Source: Gerris lacustris
Taxonomy: Eukaryota > Arthropoda > Insecta > Hemiptera > Gerridae
Length of the DNA stretch: 64,000 nucleotides
Direction: 5' to 3'
NCBI GenBank assembly: GCA_951217055.1
Contig: OX578277.1
Span: 112,162,514 to 112,226,513, forward strand
Each line of letters begins with the position of its first letter. Position 1 is the first letter of the stretch. Shown piece after piece: positions 59,378 to 64,000 of the stretch. Made by a program: the position numbers and the translations under genes. A model generated the notes under the pieces. It had not been told where the DNA came from, ran no database searches, and saw only the letters and a list, made by a program, of their open reading frames with translations.

Positions 59378-59870
59378 AAATAATAATAACTCATACTTCA
59401 TAATAAATACTTATGATAATACAAAAATCAGATGGAACCAAAATGTTGGGTATTCAATTCGGCGAACACCCCGTTGCTGATCCACCAGTATTAGATTGCC
59501 TTTTTATAGTTAATTTCTAGCGTTATGTCACTTTGCGTGCACAATTACAGTAAACTGTTCAACTTGTCATTACGCATTGTAAACCTACTCACTGATTTTA
59601 TTTTGTTAAGACCTGAAAGGCTCCGACAGTCCGAGGCTCCTCTCCGCTGAGCAGTTGGTTACTGGGAGAGTTAGGTATATGCTAAGGTTATGTAAAAGGG
59701 ATATTTGGTTTTTGGTTTACTTTAAACATATTCCCATTTATATTGTTGCCCTTGCAAAGTTTAGCCGTGCCCCGCCCCTCCCCTAACCTTTTGAGTTGCG
59801 CCCCAGACCTCTTGCGCCCCTGGGCACGTGCCCATCGTGCCCCTATAGTTAAATCGGCCCTGTCTTTGTC

Positions 59871-60108
59871 GTGATGTTAGCAATATCTCTGTATCAAGCC
59901 TATCTAATCTGAAATCTATCCTTCCATATTTTTCTCCCACTCATCTGTAATAACTTCACCTATACTTTCTCCTCTCCATACACTCTCCAAAATGTTTCTT
60001 CATTTTTAATTATTTTCATTTTCTTTTTTATTTATAAGATTTGTTTTTTTAATTCTATGTTATTACTTTTAAATCGACGATTTTCTAATTGCATAGGCAT
60101 GGTATTAA
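59871..60108. other. Non-coding, nothing recognised
   Basis: A+T rich sequence between two mobile elements. Confidence 0.4.
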
Positions 60109-60916
60109 TAGTTATTTATGCACCTAGGGAGTAAAGTAAGCCATTATTTCCTCAGCGAAAAAGTTGGTTCTTGAGGTGAAGCCGAGGGAGATAATCATCG
60201 CGAAGAGGGAACAGACAAAGAAAAATACTCTCCCGGCGCTGGAGTGTATTTTTCTCTGTCTGTTTCCCGTAGTTTATAAAAATTATAATTTGATTTAGAT
60301 TAAAATATTAAATAAAAACTGTGCAATGGACAAAAATGTGTATTTTCTTTCTACTAGATAAAATTATATTGTATGTACCTTGTGAGCAAAGTGCCATTAT
60401 TCCCTTCGCGATGATTATCTCCCTCGGCTGCGCCTCGGAAGCTAATTAGCGTTATTCCTAATTCCCTCGGCTTCGCCTCAAGAACCAACTTTTTCGCTGA
60501 GGAAATAATGGCTTACTTAGTATGAAAACTACCAAAAAACTTAAAAATTGAATTTTTTATATTTTAATAAATACCAATAATTATTAACACTTTTAATAAC
60601 AGAAATATAAGAGATTCAATATTAAAAACTAATAAGAATTGGAATTAAACTCAAATAGAAGGTTATTTAGATGCAGGTTATAAACAATGATAAAGAAGGT
60701 CGAAAAAGTAATATCGCCAACCTGATTTCAACAACTTCATTACATTAGCCATTCATTTTCTACTATTTATAAAACAATTAAGTTGGCAATACTTACTTTT
60801 TCGCCCTACTTTACTTTTCCGACCTACTTTTACTTTTTTAGTTCAGGAAAGAAAAGATCTGATTCAGTCCCTCTAAACTAATCCAAAATCATAACTTTGT
60901 GTTCCTTCTGGAGATA
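60109..60916 (+). mobile_element. Hairpin-array element, copy 7 (inverted core, tRNA-like insert)
   Basis: Head TAGTTATTTATGCACCTA, first hairpin GGTGAAGCC (about 60175), then pieces of the tRNA-like repeat (60205-60310). An inverted stretch of the array follows: TGCCATTATTCCCTTCGCG, CTCGGCTGCGCCTCGG, CTCGGCTTCGCCTCAAG (60390-60520). Then comes the tRNA-like tail (GAAAACTACCAAAAAACTTA) and finally a normal 3' half ending TTCTGGAGATAAA. The core is therefore flipped relative to its ends. Confidence 0.75.
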
Positions 60917-61454
60917 AACTATATTTACTTTCATATCGACCTCATCAGCTCAGAGTAAGTTGTGAAAAGCCACTTTAGAGATTACATGAACTATGCGAGA
61001 CGAGAGACAAAGTTGCGGCACAGTGTCGCTTTGCAGCAAGTTGATTGAGGTGTGTTTGAAAGTGAAATGTGGGAGTTAGGTGAGATGGAACGGACGAGAA
61101 GGTGAATATAAATCAAGGAGGCCTGTGTACAGGATTATCCAAGAAGTGAATAATTTACAGGTAAGCTGGCTTGTTTCACACCTGCCACGCCCTTAACTCT
61201 TGTCTGCTCGTCTTGACACTCTATCGATTCCTTCTTTCCAACTAAGTTTAGTGGGTCGACCATAGACTGGAACCATGGTACTATGTGAAGCATAATCACT
61301 TGGTGCTTCAACCTATGAAGGACCCTCACCATACTTTCTTATTCTGAACACACGCCTCCTTCAAGATTTCTCCCAAAAATCTCTCTAGGCCTTCCTCTTC
61401 TTCTCGATCACCAGCTCGGTGTACTGTACTCTTAGTTACTTTCTTAAGTATAGA
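60917..61454. other. Non-coding; no supported exon
   Basis: TTTACAG/GTAAGC near 61158 is a good splice-donor match, but no open upstream exon or start supports it. Otherwise unremarkable, moderate G+C. Confidence 0.4.
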
Positions 61455-61910
61455 CTTCTTCTCTAATCCTAACCAGGCCATTGAATCCTTTCTAAGACTT
61501 CTTCTCTAATCCTAACCACACACCCCGTCCAGTAAATCCTTCCTCAGACTTCTTCTCTAATCCTAACCACGTGTCTCTTCCAGTAAATCCTTCCTCAGAC
61601 TTCTTCTCTAATCCTAACCACGTGTCTCTTCCAGTAAATCCTTCCTCAGACTTCTTCTCTAATCCTAACCACGTGTCTCTTCCAGTAAATCCTTCCTCAG
61701 ACTTCTTCTCTAATCCTAACCACGTGTCTCTTCCAGTAAATCCTTCCTCAGACTTCTTCTCTAATCCTAACCACGTGTCTCTTCCAGTAAATCCTTCCTC
61801 AGACTTCTTCTCTAATCCTAACCACGTGTCTCTTCCAGTAAATCCTTCCTCAGACTTCTTCTCTAATCCTAACCACGCGTTCCTTGCAGTGAACCTTCCT
61901 CAGACTTCTT
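61455..61910. repeat. 51-bp minisatellite
   Basis: Units contain AGACTTCTTCTCTAATCCTA, ACCACGTGTCTCTTCCAG and TAAATCCTTCCTC. Six units are virtually identical (CACGTG at 61568 and every 51 bp after, to 61823), flanked by two or three diverged ones. The 17-residue plus-strand repeat (SLPVNPSSDFFSNPNHV) is a consequence of a period divisible by three. Confidence 0.95.
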
Positions 61911-62480
61911 CCCTGTATCCCTTCTAGTGAAATCTTGCAGCTTTTATGTTCATAGCCAGCTGAACGTACAAATCCCTGAATTTGTATACGTAGACTCGTA
62001 ATCGTGCTATAACACTCTATAAATCTTACGCTGCTCCGTTATTTGAGTTTAGGTAGCAGCAAAATGATATCCACTGGACTCAGAATGTCTTGTAGACCCA
62101 TATCCAATGGGGTCTACAAAAAGTTTTATCATGGCCCAACTCATGTCTTCTGTTTGTTTGTTTGTGATATATAGAGTTCGACACCGTTTGACCGATCGCC
62201 ATGAAAGTTGGCACATATAATGTATATTTTCATGGAGAAGCATTACATGATTTCAAAATTTTAAATTTTGGTACACACGGGTACAGGGTATGGGGTACAA
62301 AATTCCAAATTGCTTATACCCTTCATGATGCATGTCGTTGAAATGCTCTTCAAGAGTAAAGTAATTGTTGTTAAATGTACACTTTAGTATTTATATGTAC
62401 ACGACGAATATAGATTCTAGATTACATACACATCACCCATATTTAAATATATAGAGGTAAATAATTATACACAGGCAGGA
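61911..62480. other. Non-coding, probable repeat fragment
   Basis: GTTCGACACCGTTTGACCGA followed by GCCATGAAAGTTGGCACA resembles insect mobile-element wording, but no second copy is in the window. Confidence 0.4.
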
Positions 62481-63045
62481 CGAGATCAATAATATTCCCC
62501 TGATGTCTGAAGCGGATATCTGTCTGTAGGATTTCTTCTGGTGCTTAGAGAAGATATTATGTTGACGGACTGACAGACAAACACGAGATCAATAATATTC
62601 CCCTGATGTCTGAAGCGGATATCTGTCTGTAGGATTTCTTCTAGTGCTTAGAGAAGATATGTTGACGGACTGACTGACAAACACGAGATCAATAATATTC
62701 CCCTGATGTCTGAAGCGGATATCTGTCTGTAGGATTTCTTCTAGTGCTTAGAGAAGATATGTTGACGGACTGACTGACAAACACGAGATCAATAATATTC
62801 CCCTGATGTCTGAAGCGGATATCTGTCTGTAGGATTTCTTCTGGTGCATAGAGAAGATATTATGTTGACGGACTGACAGACAAACACGAGATCAATAATA
62901 TTCCCCTGATGTCTGAAGCGGATATCTGTCAGTAGGATTTTTTTCTGGTGCTTAGAGAAGATATGTTGACGGACTGACAGACAAACACGAGATCAATAAT
63001 ATTCCCCTGATGTCTGAAGCGGATATCTGTCTGTAGGATTATTTT
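62481..63045. repeat. 100-103-bp tandem array, six units
   Basis: CGAGATCAATAATATTCCCC recurs at 62481, 62584, 62684, 62784, 62887 and 62988 (spacing 103, 100, 100, 103, 101). Units continue TGATGTCTGAAGCGGATATC, TGTCTGTAGGATTTCTTC, then GTTGACGGACTGACAGACAA. This is recognisably the 3' part of family H2 amplified in tandem. Confidence 0.95.
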
Positions 63046-63582
63046 ATCAAAGACATAAAAAAATTAGTTATTCAAAATGATCACATAAAAAAAAAATTTC
63101 AAAGAAATAAGAAAAAGCGTAATTAGATTAAAGTAATGTTTTCATTTTACAAGGTGGACTGTAAAGAGAAATAATAAAACAAAGAGAGACGGTCCTCATT
63201 ATATTTCTATAATACTGCAAGCACGTTTCTTTTATAAATATCCTTCTCGCTTTCATGAAAAATAAAGAAAAGCTTCAAAAATAATAACTAGTATACATGG
63301 TATAAAGAAGAAGAAGAAGCTCTGCTGGTTTCAATGCTCAAATAATTCTTCTTTCCTTCAGTAATGATTCTTGTTTCACCGGAATTCTTTATTTTAAAAC
63401 TATATGGAAAAATATTAATAATGTGGTTTCCCGGTGCAATCCGCGTCATAAGTTTTAAAGTATAAAGTTTTGCTTCCACTACTGGAAGCATGATTAGGTC
63501 TGGTACATCATGATTTTATCTTGAAGCATTAATAAGAAATTCCAGTATATCTTGTTTGTATTAGTATATTTTGTATGTAATT
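63046..63582. other. Non-coding with a foldback scrap
   Basis: GTTTCCCGGTGCAATCCGCG and CTTCCACTACTGGAAGCATG (about 63425-63492) match one arm of 38845-39025, degenerate. The rest is unremarkable. Confidence 0.5.
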
Positions 63583-64000
63583 GAAGCGAGCGTAGCAAGC
63601 TTCCTACATTTAACGAAAAATGCTCCGTATCTGTGTGTGTGTGAGTCTGAAACATACGACATTAACTTGAGTAAAAGTAGACCGATTTTGATGAAATTTG
63701 GTACACATGGTCATTACCATTACCAATGCTCAGGACGAGTTCGTTGGACAACGTTGTCTGCCCAAGCGTTCGCCCACAACGCTCGTGTAAACGTGCGTTT
63801 CAAAATTAAAATTGATATTTTAGGACGGGAAAAAGTTCATCTCTTTTAATGAGACGAACATTTTTTTCACATAAAATTTTGTAGTAAAACCAACAGTTAC
63901 ACCGCTATGGTTTAATAATGGTCGTTAAACTAGTAAAGCGGACCTAAACGTTTTAAGTAGAGGAAACAACGTTTTACCGATATCTAGTGGCACTGAAATT
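63583..64000 (+). repeat. Family A, copy cut by the window end
   Basis: Starts ATTGAAGCGAGCGTAGCAAG and runs in the standard order through GCGGACCTAAACGTTT to the end of the window. Confidence 0.8.

Larger units (their letters stand above)
58344..59862. mobile_element. hAT-type non-autonomous element with 8-bp target duplication
   Basis: Ends CAGGCCCGTTTTA and, inverted at the right, TAAATCGGCCCTG. The 8-bp direct repeat TCTTTGTC lies immediately outside both ends (58336-58343 and 59863-59870), the hallmark of hAT integration. Subterminal regions contain GGGCAC/GTGCCC motifs and a C15 run. No transposase. The interior holds a foldback (58784-59377) and a hammerhead-like motif. Confidence 0.85.

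Noticed and set aside
61135..61332. Exon with a good splice donor near 61158
   Set aside because: No upstream start, acceptor or conserved peptide supports it; a single donor match is expected by chance.
61571..61927. 118-codon frame in the 51-bp array
   Set aside because: Same artefact: 51 is divisible by three and the protein is a perfect 17-residue repeat with no unique ends.

Overview
This window looks like gene-poor, repeat-saturated nuclear DNA from an animal, most likely an arthropod and probably an insect. The evidence is high A+T, abundant (TA)n and mononucleotide runs, nested DNA transposons with terminal inverted repeats, tRNA-derived elements, a decayed Ty3/Gypsy-type reverse transcriptase, and several tandem arrays. 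The species cannot be fixed from sequence alone. I find no intact host protein gene and no functional tRNA or rRNA. Most open frames are short and chance-like, or lie inside tandem repeats whose period is a multiple of three. The only protein remnants I recognise come from mobile elements: a DDE-like transposase (6784-7983, minus), Ty3/Gypsy reverse transcriptase (28168-28930, minus) and a hAT transposase C-terminus (36933-37070, plus). The window could be intergenic or lie inside a very long intron.

Layout. 0-6 kb: sparse repeats, then a TA-flanked foldback element split by a tRNA-Ser-like SINE with a 10-bp target duplication. 6.1-8.6 kb: a 2.5-kb TIR transposon carrying a broken transposase. 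9.7-19.2 kb: dispersed families A, B, E, Q and H2 (my labels), tRNA-like repeats, and four copies of a striking hairpin-array element. Two of these copies sit in the same family A element. 20-22 kb: a Crypton-like fragment and a PIF/Harbinger-like element. 24.0-27.0 kb: a 42-bp satellite of about 71 units. 28-33 kb: Gypsy relic and a 3-kb inverted repeat interrupted by a second foldback with a 12-bp target duplication. 34-36 kb: two TA-target elements embedded in long (TA)n tracts. 36-45 kb: a low-repeat CpG-containing island, hAT relic, more foldbacks, a decanucleotide minisatellite and a TIR element with four 75-bp tandem units. 46-58 kb: further families, TA tracts and a second low-repeat island. 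58-60 kb: a hAT-type element with 8-bp target duplication. 60-64 kb: a rearranged hairpin-array copy and two tandem arrays.

Two systems stand out. First, the hairpin-array elements (seven copies) carry up to four consecutive DNA hairpins. The outer stems differ, but the same non-Watson-Crick centre recurs: tandem G-A mismatches, a GGC/GCC stem and a GNA triloop. This is the sequence class known to make exceptionally stable DNA mini-hairpins. Second, a hammerhead-like motif (CTGANGATG, stem, loop, stem, GAAA) recurs in four otherwise different repeat contexts with compensatory stem changes. In one of them it forms a 75-bp tandem array. It departs from the canonical hammerhead by one extra U before stem II, so activity is unproven.

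Family labels used below: A (begins ATTGAAGCGAGCGTAGC), B (begins GGGTCCGTAGGC), C (ends ACTTTCTCATATA), E (TTTAGGGTTT...CACCCTCGG...), H2 (contains TCTGAAACGGATTTCTGTC), Q (contains TTAGTTCGGAAAAAATCCGC). All homologies were read by eye; no alignment or database search was run.
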